DNA from: an uncultured Armatimonadota bacterium
GTDB taxonomy: Bacteria; Armatimonadota; Fimbriimonadia; Fimbriimonadales; Fimbriimonadaceae
Assembly (NCBI GenBank): GCA_903927345.1
Contig: CAIYMO010000036.1
Coordinates: 24,198 to 88,197 of the forward strand
Direction: 5' to 3'
Length of the DNA: 64,000 bases
Shown here: positions 7,744-15,400 of the stretch, in pieces
How the letters are laid out: every line of letters starts with the position of its first letter
How positions within the stretch are numbered: position 1 is the stretch's first letter
The notes under the pieces: generated by a model
Told to the model about the DNA's origin: nothing
Database searches by the model: none
What the model saw: the letters and a program-made list of their open reading frames with translations, nothing else
Program-made: the position numbers and the translations under genes

Positions 7744-8305
7744 TGAATTCTTCCTCCTTTCGAGCTTTTTCAAGCCATGGGACGAGTTGCTTGGTTTCGA
7801 TTCCACGTCGAGCAGCCACGTCTTCTGGGTTCGCCAGGGACTTGAACGCTTCGATGGTGGCATAGGCCATGTTAATGGCGTTTCGGCTACCAAGCGACTT
7901 TGCGAGAACGTTGTGGATTCCGCATGCTTCAAGGCAAGCTCGGACCGCACCGCCAGCCTTAACACCCGTACCGGGAGCAGCTGGTCGAAGCATGACCTGA
8001 GCGGTACCGCTGACAGCGACGATCTCGTGAGGGATCGTATCGCCGATCATTGGAACCTTGAACATTGCCTTTCGAGCAGCTTCTTCAGCCTTTCGAATGG
8101 CGTCCGGAATTCCGCGAGCCTTACCAAGACCAACTCCTACACTGCCCTTGTTGTCTCCAACAACGACGAGGATTGACCAGCTAGCGGTTTTTCCACCCTT
8201 GTGGGTCTTAAAGACCTTGTTTGTTCGGATAACTCGAACGTCGAGCTGAGGGCCTTCGGTATTCCGGCTCTCTCGCTTTCCGCTCAGTCGGTTCATCATT
8301 CTCAT
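7730..8305 (-). CDS. rpsE: 30S ribosomal protein S5
   Basis: A 191-residue S5. It has the double-stranded-RNA-binding N-terminal domain (VFKTHKGGKTASWSILVVVGDNKG), the GVGLGKARGIPDAIRKAEEAA helix and the C-terminal AGGAVRACLEACGIHNVLAKSLGS block. S5 takes part in decoding accuracy. It overlaps rpmD by 14 bp and follows rplR by 3 bp. The C-terminal tail EKARKEEEFNASH is slightly longer than usual. Confidence 0.97.
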   Translation of the reverse strand: MRMMNRLSGKRESRNTEGPQLDVRVIRTNKVFKTHKGGKTASWSILVVVGDNKGSVGVGLGKARGIPDAIRKAEEAARKAMFKVPMIGDTIPHEIVAVSGTAQVMLRPAAPGTGVKAGGAVRACLEACGIHNVLAKSLGSRNAINMAYATIEAFKSLANPEDVAARRGIETKQLVPWLEKARKEEEFNASH

Positions 8306-8308
8306 GGT

Positions 8309-8662
8309 TTAGAACTCCAACCCAGCTTCTCGAGCGCCATCCGCAAGGGATGCCACTCGCCCGTGGTACTGGAAGCCTCCACGATCAAAAATAACGGAAG
8401 AAAGACCGGCCTTCTTTGCTCGCTCGGCAATTGCCTGACCGACCAATTTGGCGCCTTCAATGTTTCCGGTTGCCTTTAGATCCTTTTCAAGGGAACTAGC
8501 AGCGACAAGGGTTCGACCCGTTGTGTCGTCGATGATTTGAGCTGAAATGTGCTTCAGACTTCGATATACGCTCAGGCGCGGCTTTTCCGGAGTTCCGGTA
8601 ACTCGCTTTCGAAGGCGAGCGTGCCGTGCAAGGCGAAGTTCATGTCGTGTTTTCTTTGCCAT
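8309..8662 (-). CDS. rplR: 50S ribosomal protein L18
   Basis: A 117-residue 5S-rRNA-binding protein. Landmarks are [22 protein letters not shown], the [18 protein letters not shown] strand and the C-terminal [20 protein letters not shown] block. It is normal in length and order, between rplF (10 bp) and rpsE. Confidence 0.97.
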   Translation of the reverse strand: MAKKTRHELRLARHARLRKRVTGTPEKPRLSVYRSLKHISAQIIDDTTGRTLVAASSLEKDLKATGNIEGAKLVGQAIAERAKKAGLSSVIFDRGGFQYHGRVASLADGAREAGLEF

Positions 8663-8672
8663 GTGTTACTCC

Positions 8673-9239
8673 TTACTTCTTAGCTGAGGCGCGCTTACCG
8701 GCCTTCAGCTTGACCACTTCACCCTGGTAGCGAATTCCCTTGCCCTTGTACGGTTCTGGCTTTCGGACCTTTCGGATGTCGGCAGCGACCTGACCAACGA
8801 GGGCCTTGTCGATTCCGGTGACGATGATGCTTTGGGTTCGAGCCTTGTCATCAGCCTTGATCTCGAGAGTGATCCCCTCGGGAGCGTCGACCTTAACAGG
8901 GTGCGAATAACCCATTGCGAGGTTCAATCCTCGACCTTCCATGGTAGCGCGGTAACCGACACCGATGATGTCGAGCTGTTTGGTGTGACCCTTAGTCACG
9001 CCTTCCACCATGTTTGCAACCAACGTTCGGGCGAGACCGTGCTGGCTTCGCGCTTCTCGCAGGTTGTTTGGCCGCTCAAGGTTAACCTTTCCATCTTCCT
9101 GCTTAAGAGTAAGCAAGCGAGAGATTGGCTGCCTGAGTTCGCCCTTTGGACCCTTAACAATGACGGTATTGGTTGCTTCTTCAACCGTGATCGTCACGTT
9201 TCCGGGGACTTCGATTGGCTTAATTCCGATTCGTGACAT
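8673..9239 (-). CDS. rplF: 50S ribosomal protein L6
   Basis: A 188-residue L6 with two related alpha/beta domains. It starts MSRIGIKPIEVPGNVTITVE and carries the signature KPEPYKGKGIRYQGEVVKLKAGK near the C-terminus. L6 binds 23S rRNA near the sarcin-ricin loop. It is about ten residues longer than average because of a basic tail. It lies 2 bp after rpsH. Confidence 0.97.
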   Translation of the reverse strand: MSRIGIKPIEVPGNVTITVEEATNTVIVKGPKGELRQPISRLLTLKQEDGKVNLERPNNLREARSQHGLARTLVANMVEGVTKGHTKQLDIIGVGYRATMEGRGLNLAMGYSHPVKVDAPEGITLEIKADDKARTQSIIVTGIDKALVGQVAADIRKVRKPEPYKGKGIRYQGEVVKLKAGKRASAKK

Positions 9240-9241
9240 GC

Positions 9242-9637
9242 TTAGTACACCTCACAGAGGACTTCGCCGCCGATCTTGCGTCGGCGCGCCTCGCGGTCAG
9301 TCATCAAGCCTTGGTTCGTGGTCAGGATGCGCGTGGCAAGACCGTTTCGAATTGGCTTGAGTTCAGTGACGTCCGAGTAGACACGAAGACCAGGCTTGGA
9401 AACCCGCTTCAGCTCATGAATGAGCGGTCGTCGTCGGTTGTCGTATTTGAGAACAACACGAATGTTGGGAAACTTAGATTCAGTCGTGACTTCGTAGCTC
9501 TCGACGTAACCCTCTGCCTGAAGAAGTTTGACAATTTCAACCTTGATCTTCGAGTGAGGAACATCGACGCTAATCATCCGCGCCTGGCATCCGTTTCGAA
9601 TTCGCGTGAGTAGATCTGCAATTGGATCGCTGTGCAT
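9242..9637 (-). CDS. rpsH: 30S ribosomal protein S8
   Basis: A 131-residue S8, an early 16S-binding protein and in many bacteria the translational repressor of the spc operon. It contains DLLTRIRNGCQAR at the N-terminus. The C-terminal signature is present in variant form (GLATRILTTNQGLMTDREARRRKIGGEVLCEVY). The start at 9637 follows rpsN by 16 bp. Confidence 0.97.
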   Translation of the reverse strand: MHSDPIADLLTRIRNGCQARMISVDVPHSKIKVEIVKLLQAEGYVESYEVTTESKFPNIRVVLKYDNRRRPLIHELKRVSKPGLRVYSDVTELKPIRNGLATRILTTNQGLMTDREARRRKIGGEVLCEVY

Positions 9638-9653
9638 ATTGAAACCTTACTGA

Positions 9654-9947
9654 TTACCAGCTGGACTTGGTGATGCCCGGAAGTTCACCGCGGTGAGCCT
9701 TCTCCCGGAAGGACTGTCGGCATAGGCCGAAGAAACCGATGTAGCCGTGTGCACGGCCTGTGAGGTTGCATCGATTGTAGCGTCGCGTCTTGAACATTCT
9801 GTTCTTGATGCGGCGCGCCTTGAAAGCAGCCAAAGCCTCTTCACGCTTCTCTTTTGGAAGTTCAAGGATTGCCTTTTCTTCCGCAATGAGGCGTGCCCAC
9901 TTGGCTTGCTGCACTCTGTGCTTTTGAATTAATGATTCTTTCGCCAT
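9654..9947 (-). CDS. rpsN: 30S ribosomal protein S14 (long, zinc-free type)
   Basis: 97 residues from [20 protein letters not shown]. The C-terminal [20 protein letters not shown] segment lacks the paired CxxC motifs of the zinc form, so this is the long C-minus type. The ATG at 9947, with GGTGG upstream, is preferred over an in-frame GTG four codons earlier. It is the first gene of the ten-gene operon; rplN, rplX and rplE, which normally precede it, are not here. Confidence 0.95.
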   Translation of the reverse strand: MAKESLIQKHRVQQAKWARLIAEEKAILELPKEKREEALAAFKARRIKNRMFKTRRYNRCNLTGRAHGYIGFFGLCRQSFREKAHRGELPGITKSSW

Positions 9948-10044
9948 TTGTGTGACCACCGTTGTCGAGTAGGTACAAGTCGCGGCGGCGAACCGGCCTT
10001 GCGGTACTCGGGGTTAGGTTGTATCGACTGCCGAGGCAGCCAAC

Positions 10045-10061
10045 GAGAAATGATACCTCAA
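10045..10061 (-). promoter_or_regulatory. Motif shared by the rpsN and rpmJ operon leaders
   Basis: On the minus strand TTGAGGTATCATTTCTC occurs about 100 bp before rpsN. It matches TTGAGTATCATTCTC upstream of rpmJ except for two single-base insertions. TATCAT (10055-10050) could be the -10 hexamer; I see no good -35 here. The leader between motif and rpsN is about 100 nt and has no recognised RNA structure. Confidence 0.45.
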
Positions 10062-10074
10062 AAGGTTGCGACTT

Positions 10075-10794
10075 TTACTCGCCGTCATCCGTCGGCTTTC
10101 GCTTACCTAGGTGCAAGCGAACCGGCTGACCTGGAAACGGGTCAATAATGATGGATAGCACCTTCACAGTTTCGCCTTCAATGGCAGGCTCATAATGGTG
10201 CATCTCTGCTGCCCAGAACATGCAGGCCTCTTCTTCTTCAAGAACCATTTCTTGGTCATCGAAGACGACCTTGAGGGTTCCGGAGACTACCCAGACAAAT
10301 TCGTCTCCTCGGTGCGACCGTCGTGGCGTGGGTTTTGCCAGCAGAATCATGTTTGGATTGAAAACCCCATCACCAAAACGGGCCTTGATATTCGAAAACG
10401 GCGTAACACTCTCCGGTAATTCGTTCCGATAGACAAGTTCAGGGTCCAAGGCTGGGTCATCACCATTGCCAGAGAAGTTGTTCATGTCCATCCAGACGTA
10501 GTCGGACTTTTTATGAACTGCGCGAATCGACGCCTGCGGAGTCTCAACGCCTACAACAGAACTCGTCTTGACCTTTAATGCCTTGCAGACTGCAACAATT
10601 GTACTGAGGTGCGTCGGATGTCCCTGCTCCAAACGGAGAAGTGTGTTTTTGCTGACCTGTGCAATGTCAGCGAGATCCCTGATGGAGTAGTTCTGCCGGG
10701 TGCGCAAGCGTCTGATTCTGTGTCCGATGACATCTAAACCCGCTTGATCGACTAGTTCCTGCAGTGTGGGCTTCCTGCCCTTACGTTGGCTCAT
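10075..10794 (-). CDS. XRE-family regulator with C-terminal cupin domain
   Basis: A 239-residue two-domain regulator. Residues about 20-80 are a helix-turn-helix of the Cro/CI type (RIRRLRTRQNYSIRDLADIAQVSKNTLLRLEQG). Residues about 140-215 form a cupin barrel (HRGDEFVWVVSGTLKVVFDDQE... YEPAIEGETVKVLSIIIDP). Such proteins sense small ligands and often control a neighbouring metabolic gene. An in-frame ATG at 10839 is also possible. I chose 10794 because the likely promoter lies about 40-60 bp upstream of it. TGTCCCAA repeats and the palindrome TAACTAAGTTA (10844-10854) upstream are candidate operators. Confidence 0.85.
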   Translation of the reverse strand: MSQRKGRKPTLQELVDQAGLDVIGHRIRRLRTRQNYSIRDLADIAQVSKNTLLRLEQGHPTHLSTIVAVCKALKVKTSSVVGVETPQASIRAVHKKSDYVWMDMNNFSGNGDDPALDPELVYRNELPESVTPFSNIKARFGDGVFNPNMILLAKPTPRRSHRGDEFVWVVSGTLKVVFDDQEMVLEEEEACMFWAAEMHHYEPAIEGETVKVLSIIIDPFPGQPVRLHLGKRKPTDDGE

Positions 10795-10893
10795 CCGATG
10801 TGAGATTATGCGTCGCCCAGGTCCCAACAAGCACACCATTTCATAACTAAGTTAGATTATCAACAAACTATGGGACATCAGATGCCCGCAAGG

Positions 10894-10986
10894 TTGGGAC
10901 AGGGACAGTTTTGAGCCTGCCAGAGGGTGTCCGATGGACTGTCCCAATATTTCACTATTGATTGTCCCAATTTCCTTAAGGACAAT
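10894..10986. promoter_or_regulatory. TTGGGACA repeat cluster and promoter of the propeller gene
   Basis: TTGGGACA occurs at 10894-10901 on the plus strand, and its complement TGTCCCAA at 10940-10947 and 10963-10970. A plausible plus-strand promoter, TTGATT (10958-10963), 17 bp, GACAAT (10981-10986), overlaps the third copy. The arrangement suggests an operator for the adjacent XRE-cupin protein controlling the divergent gene at 11023. GTTGGGACAGG is also found in the ribE tandem repeat at 51.57 kb, so it may instead belong to a dispersed repeat. Confidence 0.45.
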
Positions 10987-11022
10987 GAATACATCTTCCC
11001 GCCCTGACGGGAATCTGAAACC

Positions 11023-12069
11023 ATGATTACAACTCTGATCTCAGTCCTTGCATTGAAGGCAACACTTCACACTCGCCCGGCATCAATGTCGGATTTCGAC
11101 CATGGCGCGGAAGTTCGAGTCATGCGAACCTTCGACGGGAAACTGTACGTCGGCGGTAAGTTCGAGCGAGCCAACCGAAAGCTGGCAAACAACATCGCCG
11201 TCTGGGACGGAACCGCCTGGTCAACACTCGGAAAGGGCGTTGATGGTCCTGTGCACGATATCTGTGCAGTAGGCAAGGACATCTACGTTTGCGGAGAGTT
11301 CAGCTACGTAAATAAGGGCAAAACCGACGCTGGAACCGAAACCGGCCGCGTGGCCAAGTGGGATGGAACCAAGTGGTCCGCACTCGCCAAGGTTCCGGTA
11401 GACCGCGAGATCTTCGCTCTTGCGACCGATGGAAAGAACCTTTACCTAGGCGGAAACTTCCAGAAGATCAACGACACGACCGAATCACGATCGGTTGCCA
11501 AGTACGATGGCACCAAGATCACCACAATGGGCGGTCAGTTCGACCGTGGCGTCATGAACATGGCGTGGTTCAATGGAAAGCTGTACGTCGGTGGAATCTT
11601 CAAGGAGAATGGTGACGATGAGTGCCTGAATACTGCGGTCTGGGACGGCAAGGCCTGGTCCGAAGTTCCAGGGATGCCCAGCAGCTGCTACCAAATGAGA
11701 ACCGACGGCAAGGACCTCTATGCAGCTCCTTCTGCCGGCAATGTCTACAAGCTTGACGGAGCGAAGTGGACCAAGGTTGTTGAGACCAGCGGTCAAGTGT
11801 TTGGCCTCCACGTCGAAGAGGGCAAGCTCTACCTTGGTGGTGACTTCACGAAGGTCAACGGCAAGGAGACTTATCAGCTTGCAATCATCGACGGAAAGAA
11901 CACGATCACCATCCCAGAGATTCGATATGCTCGTCACCGAGCCATCGTTCCTTTCGGTGGCGCGTTCATCGTCGGCGGAAACTACAGCGACGTCCAAGGT
12001 GCTGACTACCTCGGCGGAATGCTGAAGTGGGACGGTAAGAAAGAGATCGACGCCCTCACCAAAGACTGA
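11023..12069 (+). CDS. Exported beta-propeller protein with LYVGGxF repeats
   Basis: 348 residues with a short hydrophobic N-terminus (MITTLISVLALKATLH), probably a signal. Seven repeats carry a strand like LYVGGKF, at about residues 41, 87, 140, 187, 232, 269 and 315. Several are followed by WDGTAWSTL-type turns. This spacing of 45-53 residues fits a seven-bladed propeller of the kelch/galactose-oxidase kind. No catalytic residues are recognised; ligand binding or surface display is possible. It lies divergently from the XRE-cupin gene and is followed by a strong terminator. Confidence 0.8.
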   Translation: MITTLISVLALKATLHTRPASMSDFDHGAEVRVMRTFDGKLYVGGKFERANRKLANNIAVWDGTAWSTLGKGVDGPVHDICAVGKDIYVCGEFSYVNKGKTDAGTETGRVAKWDGTKWSALAKVPVDREIFALATDGKNLYLGGNFQKINDTTESRSVAKYDGTKITTMGGQFDRGVMNMAWFNGKLYVGGIFKENGDDECLNTAVWDGKAWSEVPGMPSSCYQMRTDGKDLYAAPSAGNVYKLDGAKWTKVVETSGQVFGLHVEEGKLYLGGDFTKVNGKETYQLAIIDGKNTITIPEIRYARHRAIVPFGGAFIVGGNYSDVQGADYLGGMLKWDGKKEIDALTKD

Positions 12070-12089
12070 TCACGCAACCAAATTCAACC

Positions 12090-12121
12090 CGCCTCGCGTA
12101 GACTCTACGCGGGGCGTTTTT
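12090..12121 (+). terminator. Rho-independent terminator after the propeller gene
   Basis: A 12-bp stem, CGCCTCGCGTAG (12090-12101) with CTACGCGGGGCG (12105-12116) and one G-U pair, is followed by TTTTT. The next gene's ATG begins immediately at 12122. Confidence 0.9.
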
Positions 12122-12559
12122 ATGGCGAAAGATCCAGATAGCGAGTATCTGAGCGGATGTTTGTTTGTCGCGACCGCGGCAATCCTGACGCTTTTGCCTC
12201 CTATCTTCTTCGTTTCTACCGATGTCGACGATGTCCTACCGGTTATTGGAACTAATGCGGGTCTGCAACGGCTGTTCACCTGGTCAGCGGGCTATTCCGC
12301 ACTGTTTGGACTGATCTTTTCGCGGTTGGGAGGTCTTGCTGGGGCTTTCGGAACACTGGGTGGCTACTTGTGTGGAGCGGCCTACTGGTTCCTCACTATC
12401 CAACAGACACTAGTGAAGACTCTTGCGAAAGAAGGGCACCCGACCGAGTATCCAGACAGCACAGTTTGGCTAGTCCCTCTCGCATGGCTTGGCATCGGAA
12501 TCGTTGTTAGTTTTCTGCCAATGTTGAAGAATCCGCGCCTTAAGCATAAGGAATCGTAG
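12122..12559 (+). CDS. Small integral membrane protein, unknown
   Basis: A 145-residue protein with about four hydrophobic segments, near residues 13-31, 52-66, 69-92 and 115-133. The basic end NPRLKHKES is probably cytoplasmic. I do not recognise the family. The ATG at 12122 touches the T-run of the upstream terminator and has no Shine-Dalgarno. Either read-through or leaderless expression is required, or the true start is the TTG at 12161. It precedes fliS by 31 bp, but its length and topology match no flagellar protein I know. Confidence 0.65.
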   Translation: MAKDPDSEYLSGCLFVATAAILTLLPPIFFVSTDVDDVLPVIGTNAGLQRLFTWSAGYSALFGLIFSRLGGLAGAFGTLGGYLCGAAYWFLTIQQTLVKTLAKEGHPTEYPDSTVWLVPLAWLGIGIVVSFLPMLKNPRLKHKES

Positions 12560-12590
12560 TCCGATCTGCCGATATTTCTGCTAGGTCGCA

Positions 12591-12980
12591 GTGAGTTACG
12601 CAAACGGAGCCAACGCATATCGCAAAAACGCCGCAATGGGGGCGTCGCCAGTCCAACTCGTCGTCATGTTGTACGACGGCGCGATTCGCTTTATGGAAGA
12701 AGGAAAACGAGCAATGGAAGAGAGGAACTACGAGGTTCAGAATGCCAAGCTGCAGCGCGCTCAGAAGATCGTCATGGAACTCATGGGATCCCTTGACTTT
12801 GCTCAAGGTGGCGAAGTTGCCAAAAACCTCTTGAAGTTGTACGAATTTGTCCTCGCAGAACTCGTTGAGGCAAATATCACAGACGATCCTCAACGCATTT
12901 CTAACGCCCAGCACACCATGCGCGAGCTACGAGAAGCTTGGGCAGCAATCCAATCTGGTGGAGCACAAATTGCAGCCTAA
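12591..12980 (+). CDS. fliS: Flagellar secretion chaperone FliS
   Basis: A 129-residue helical protein matching FliS throughout: ANAYRKNAAMGASPVQLVVM, LYDGAIRFMEEGKRAMEE, then AQKIVMELMGSLDFAQGGEV and LYEFVLAELVEANI. FliS binds the C-terminus of flagellin in the cytoplasm and prevents premature polymerisation. It starts with GTG, preceded by AGGTC. It is the only clear flagellar gene in the window, so the main flagellar clusters must lie elsewhere. Confidence 0.95.
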   Translation: MSYANGANAYRKNAAMGASPVQLVVMLYDGAIRFMEEGKRAMEERNYEVQNAKLQRAQKIVMELMGSLDFAQGGEVAKNLLKLYEFVLAELVEANITDDPQRISNAQHTMRELREAWAAIQSGGAQIAA

Positions 12981-13260
12981 CGAAGTCTCAAACTGGTTTG
13001 TCCTCACACTGTCGGCAGAGCGTGCTGCCATGGATGAGGACTTCGAACACTTAGATGTGTTACTCCGGCGTCGGGAGGAAATTCTTACTCAGTGGGAGCA
13101 TGAGCAAGTCAAGTTCACCGCAAAGCAACAAGAGGAAATCAAAGTTGCCGAGAATCGCCTTCTCGCCGAAATGATCAAGCTTCGGGACCGAGCTGGAGCA
13201 AATCTCCAGGCAGGTTCCAAGCGCACCAAAGTGGCCGCTGCATATCGCGCCTCGGCATGA
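12958..13260 (+). CDS. FliT-like helical protein downstream of fliS
   Basis: About 100 residues if started at the GTG at 12958, overlapping the fliS end by 23 bp. Other starts (TTG 12970, ATG 13030) are possible. The product is all-helical and charged (AMDEDFEHLDVLLRRREEIL, EEIKVAENRLLAEMIKLRDR). That resembles FliT-type flagellar chaperones, which typically follow fliS. The function is inferred from position and shape, not from a diagnostic motif. A strong terminator follows directly. Confidence 0.7.
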   Translation: MEHKLQPNEVSNWFVLTLSAERAAMDEDFEHLDVLLRRREEILTQWEHEQVKFTAKQQEEIKVAENRLLAEMIKLRDRAGANLQAGSKRTKVAAAYRASA

Positions 13261-13263
13261 AAA

Positions 13264-13299
13264 AGCCCTTGCCTACAGAGTAGGCAAGGGCTTTTTTTT
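13264..13299. terminator. Strong rho-independent terminator, probably bidirectional
   Basis: AGCCCTTGCCTAC (13264-13276), loop AGA, GTAGGCAAGGGCT (13280-13292), then eight T's. Five A's precede the stem, so it can also stop minus-strand transcription from the gene ending at 13315. Confidence 0.95.
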
Positions 13300-13314
13300 G
13301 TATTCGGCAGCTGA

Positions 13315-15312
13315 TTACTGCTTCTTAGAGGTGAGGATATTCACCTTATCGACTGCTAGCGAGAAGACACCTGGCATTCGACCTGCGCGAACAGGAAGTA
13401 CTCCACGGACGACGAGGTTGACGCCTCCGCTGGTGGAGACGTACTTAGCGATCTGCGCGGGAGTGAACTCCGTGTTGCGAGTCTGTCGGGCCGTAGTCAA
13501 TCCAACAGAATCGATCTGCTCATACTGACCTGTAGTGACGTTGAGAGCAAAGACGCTCGCAGAGGCACCGGCAATGCCGCTTACCGAGTAGGTAACCCGC
13601 ATTGTGTCAATGTCGGTGTACGTCAGCGCGAACAGCACATTCGCTCCAGCCAGCTGTCCGAGACCTCGGATCGCTTCGCTTCGAACGATGTAGTTATTCG
13701 TATCGTCGGTGAACAGGCTAGGTCGATCGCCAGAGGAAAGCTTTCCGCCGGAGATTGAGACTGCACTTGGAAGAGACTTGTCGAGTGATGCATCTGGCAA
13801 CGAAACAACAAACGACTTGATGTAGGTCTGCCACTTTCGATTGTCACCGGCGCCCATTCCGACTGCCCAGTACTTGCCAACAGTGGTTGGATCCTGTTCG
13901 ACGTCAAAGTAGTCACCCCATCGAGTGCTAAATCCGCCGTACTGAGAGCCCGTCGAGCTATCAAGAACGACTGGAGCGCTCATCGCACCAGCTGGGTCCG
14001 ATGGTCGTCGTCCACAACCGATCAATTGACCTGGAGTCGTAGTTCCAATCTTGGTGAACGCAAGCGCGATTCCGCCCTTGCTATCCAGACAGACTGCTGG
14101 GAAGTTGTATCCGTGACCGGCTGGAGGATTGACCTGACCAGCTTGGACCAAGGTCGGCAGAGTTGCGGCGACTGGCCAGTTGTTGGTCTTGAACTCGTAC
14201 CAGCGAGCAGCTGGTCGCCCATCCGATCCGCTTACACCAGCGCAGTGGCTAGCGACGAGACGCCCGCCGAGCGTCGCTGCGGTGAGGATTCGAGGGTCAT
14301 TGTTTTGGACAGGAACTCCGCCAGGACCTTGGATGAACTGGTCGTAACCGCTCCAACTTGGAACGTTAACGATCGTTTGCTTCACGCTGAATGCGCTTGA
14401 GGTTTGTCGCTCAACAGCAGTCACTCGAACTGAGCTTTGTGACTCCTGCGATACACCGTAGACCACTGGGGTCGTGCTGTCGTAGGTCTTCGCAAGCTGG
14501 ACGGTAAAGTCATCTGCGATGGTGAAGGAGAATGGAGTCGCCGTCCCACCGTAGAGGGTGGTCTTGTCAAACGCCATGATCTGCACGCCGTTGAAGCCTG
14601 AGCTTCCCGACATTGCAAACATGTTGCCGCTGAAGACGATCATGTCCTTGTTGTAGCCAAAGCCAGGGTAGTCCAGCCAGTAGTTATTGCTACCGACCGT
14701 CTGCTTGTTGCTGACCTTGAAGAGTGACCAAGATCCAGTTGGATCGGAGTCATCGGACACAGCGATGAGGAAGCTACTGGTGCCGCTCGACGTATCGTTA
14801 AGGCCGAGGTCAACGATAACAAATCGCTTTGCGATTTGGTCGTAGATGACCTTCGGGTCGAAGTCAAACGCTTCAGGGGAAACCGATGCGAAGAACTGCT
14901 GTGCAGACTGTTGGAACGTCTTGTTGCCGGCCTTGGTAAAGAAGGCAACGTCGGAGTTGACGACCTCTACGATATGAGTAGGACCGACCGCCAAATCTGG
15001 ATCTGGGGGCTCAGGTCCGGTGTTACCGATACCTGGGAACAGCAATCCAAGATTGCCGATTCGTGGTTGCTCAAAAATTCCGCCAACTGGAACCGAAGAT
15101 CCAGGACCTGGCTTGAAAACTTGCTTGAACTTATGCTCAGGAACGGCGCCCTTTCGGCCCGCAGCGTCAACCTGAGTTTTGAAGTCCTTGGTGTTGATCT
15201 TCACCGCAACTTTCGATGGACCAGCACCGTGAGCGATGACTTGCCCGAAACTCGCCGCTGACAATCCCAGCACGAGCCCTCGGAGCGCAATTGATAGTGA
15301 TACCTTCCTCAT
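13315..15312 (-). CDS. Large exported beta-rich protein, unknown
   Basis: 665 residues starting with a signal peptide (MRKVSLSIALRGLVLGLSAA). The ATG at 15312 has AGGAG ten bases upstream, which decides it against the longer frame reaching 15435. A Pro/Gly segment with NTGPEPPDPDLAVGPTHIVE is followed by repeated beta strands (FLIAVSDDSDPTGSWSLFKV, YWLDYPGFGYNKDMIVFSGN). This fits a propeller-like fold of a surface or periplasmic protein. A C-terminal region of about 120 residues resembles a separate beta domain. No catalytic motif is recognised. It is divergent from prfB, with 88 bp between them. Confidence 0.8.
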   Translation of the reverse strand: MRKVSLSIALRGLVLGLSAASFGQVIAHGAGPSKVAVKINTKDFKTQVDAAGRKGAVPEHKFKQVFKPGPGSSVPVGGIFEQPRIGNLGLLFPGIGNTGPEPPDPDLAVGPTHIVEVVNSDVAFFTKAGNKTFQQSAQQFFASVSPEAFDFDPKVIYDQIAKRFVIVDLGLNDTSSGTSSFLIAVSDDSDPTGSWSLFKVSNKQTVGSNNYWLDYPGFGYNKDMIVFSGNMFAMSGSSGFNGVQIMAFDKTTLYGGTATPFSFTIADDFTVQLAKTYDSTTPVVYGVSQESQSSVRVTAVERQTSSAFSVKQTIVNVPSWSGYDQFIQGPGGVPVQNNDPRILTAATLGGRLVASHCAGVSGSDGRPAARWYEFKTNNWPVAATLPTLVQAGQVNPPAGHGYNFPAVCLDSKGGIALAFTKIGTTTPGQLIGCGRRPSDPAGAMSAPVVLDSSTGSQYGGFSTRWGDYFDVEQDPTTVGKYWAVGMGAGDNRKWQTYIKSFVVSLPDASLDKSLPSAVSISGGKLSSGDRPSLFTDDTNNYIVRSEAIRGLGQLAGANVLFALTYTDIDTMRVTYSVSGIAGASASVFALNVTTGQYEQIDSVGLTTARQTRNTEFTPAQIAKYVSTSGGVNLVVRGVLPVRAGRMPGVFSLAVDKVNILTSKKQ

Positions 15313-15400
15313 ATCGGAAATACTCCTAGCTTCTATAATAGCTTGGTTCGCATCAAATTGCGACGCTCTGGGACCAGCTTTTTGCAGGTACCCTGAATGA

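Noticed and set aside
7744..7965. Upstream extension of the L30 frame
   Set aside because: Overlaps S5 in another frame and lacks L30 homology; the start at 7743 fits the family.
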